Source: Anaerolineales bacterium
Lineage (GTDB): Bacteria > Chloroflexota > Anaerolineae > Anaerolineales > UBA6663
Assembly: GCA_016789245.1 (NCBI GenBank)
Contig: JAEURM010000122.1
Coordinates: 1 to 6,285, forward strand
Direction: 5' to 3'
Length of the DNA stretch: 6,285 nucleotides
Shown here: piece by piece, positions 5,897 through 6,285 of the stretch
Layout of the letters: each line of letters begins with the position of its first letter
Numbering within the stretch: position 1 is the first letter of the stretch
Position numbers and translations under genes: made by a program
The notes under the pieces: generated by a model
The model's database searches: none
Told to the model about the DNA's origin: nothing
What the model saw: only the letters and a program-made list of their open reading frames with translations

Positions 5897-6285
5897 ATGC
5901 TCTTACAGTTTGCGTTGGCCGCCGTGCTGAGTTTTACGCCACCGGATGCGGCGGAGGTACTGTGCGTGCCGCGCGCGCAGATGAGCGAGCTGGCCGCGTG
6001 TGCGCCGGTTGGGCCGGGTGCGTACCAAGTGCAGTACGCGGCCGCGCACTTTCCCGTTCAGCCCCCAGAATTGCCCACCGAAAAACTTCCCCGCCCCGCC
6101 AAAGTTTTAGAGCAAAGTTACGCCCGCGTCATCACGCCGGGTGCGGCCTTATTTACTTCCGTGGAGGAAGCGCAGGCGGGCGTAAGTGCGGATGCATTGA
6201 ACCAAGGTTTTGTATTTGTGCAAACGTTGGGCGCGGTGCAAGCGGGCGAACAAGTGCTATACCAAACGCGCAGTGGCAAATTCAT
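5897..6285 (+). CDS. Probable L,D-transpeptidase-type exported protein, N-terminal 129 codons (cut by window edge)
   Basis: The frame runs from ATG at 5897 to the window end with no stop. Residues 1-13 (MLLQFALAAVLSF) are a short hydrophobic stretch that may be a signal peptide, though without an early basic residue. Then come Cys23 and Cys35, the latter followed by APVGPGAY (36-43), a Pro-rich stretch (53-68), and a block beginning SYARVITPGAALFTSVEEA (74-92) and continuing to NQGFVFVQTLG and VLYQTRSGKF. This layout resembles the N-terminal part of L,D-transpeptidase (YkuD-type) proteins I associate with Chloroflexota, which cross-link or modify peptidoglycan outside the membrane. The catalytic YkuD domain with its His and Cys would lie beyond the edge, so the call rests on N-terminal resemblance only. 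It lies 48 bases after the GGT-like stop and may be co-transcribed or have its own promoter. Confidence 0.5.
   Translation, partial: MLLQFALAAVLSFTPPDAAEVLCVPRAQMSELAACAPVGPGAYQVQYAAAHFPVQPPELPTEKLPRPAKVLEQSYARVITPGAALFTSVEEAQAGVSADALNQGFVFVQTLGAVQAGEQVLYQTRSGKF

Overview
The window holds the amino-acid-import end of a chromosomal operon on the minus strand, back to back with a hydrolase gene on the plus strand, and the start of a probable cell-wall enzyme at the right edge. The substrate-binding lipoprotein (LAAC lipobox followed by a Thr/Pro/Ala/Glu linker) and the N-terminal Cys/Gly-Pro layout of the edge gene resemble proteins I associate with Chloroflexota (Anaerolineae-like). That placement is an inference from protein style; no rRNA or marker gene is present. 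I see no mobile element, CRISPR array, tRNA or rRNA.

Layout. Minus strand, in transcription order from about 3985 down to 1: a periplasmic-type substrate-binding lipoprotein (2774-3985), a 148-nt gap carrying a strong 35-nt hairpin, the permease LivH (1510-2625), the permease LivM (20-1510, overlapping livH by one base as TAATG), and the first codons of the next gene (1-17), expected to be the ATPase livG. A 208-nt divergent intergenic region (3986-4193) separates this operon from a plus-strand gamma-glutamyltransferase-family gene (4194-5849). After a 47-nt gap, the first 129 codons of a probable L,D-transpeptidase-type exported protein follow (5897-6285, cut by the window edge).

How they fit together. 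The minus-strand genes form most of a hydrophobic-amino-acid-type (HAAT/Liv) ABC importer: the lipoprotein captures an amino acid or similar small amide, LivH and LivM form the membrane channel, and the ATPases lie beyond the left edge. The divergent GGT-like Ntn-hydrolase has no signal peptide and would act in the cytoplasm. It keeps the nucleophile Thr and the Gly-Gly oxyanion pair, but positions that recognise the gamma-glutamyl group in true GGTs are changed, so its substrate is open.

The main non-coding observations are three. A 16-bp hairpin pairs fully only in the livK-to-livH transcript because it uses a tandem G-U pair. An 11-bp element (CGGCTAACCTT) lies upstream of both divergent genes in the same orientation relative to each. 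Both plus-strand genes lack a Shine-Dalgarno sequence and have -10-like boxes so close to the start codon that leaderless mRNAs are possible. I did not find a clearly new multi-gene system; most of the window is a conventional transporter locus.
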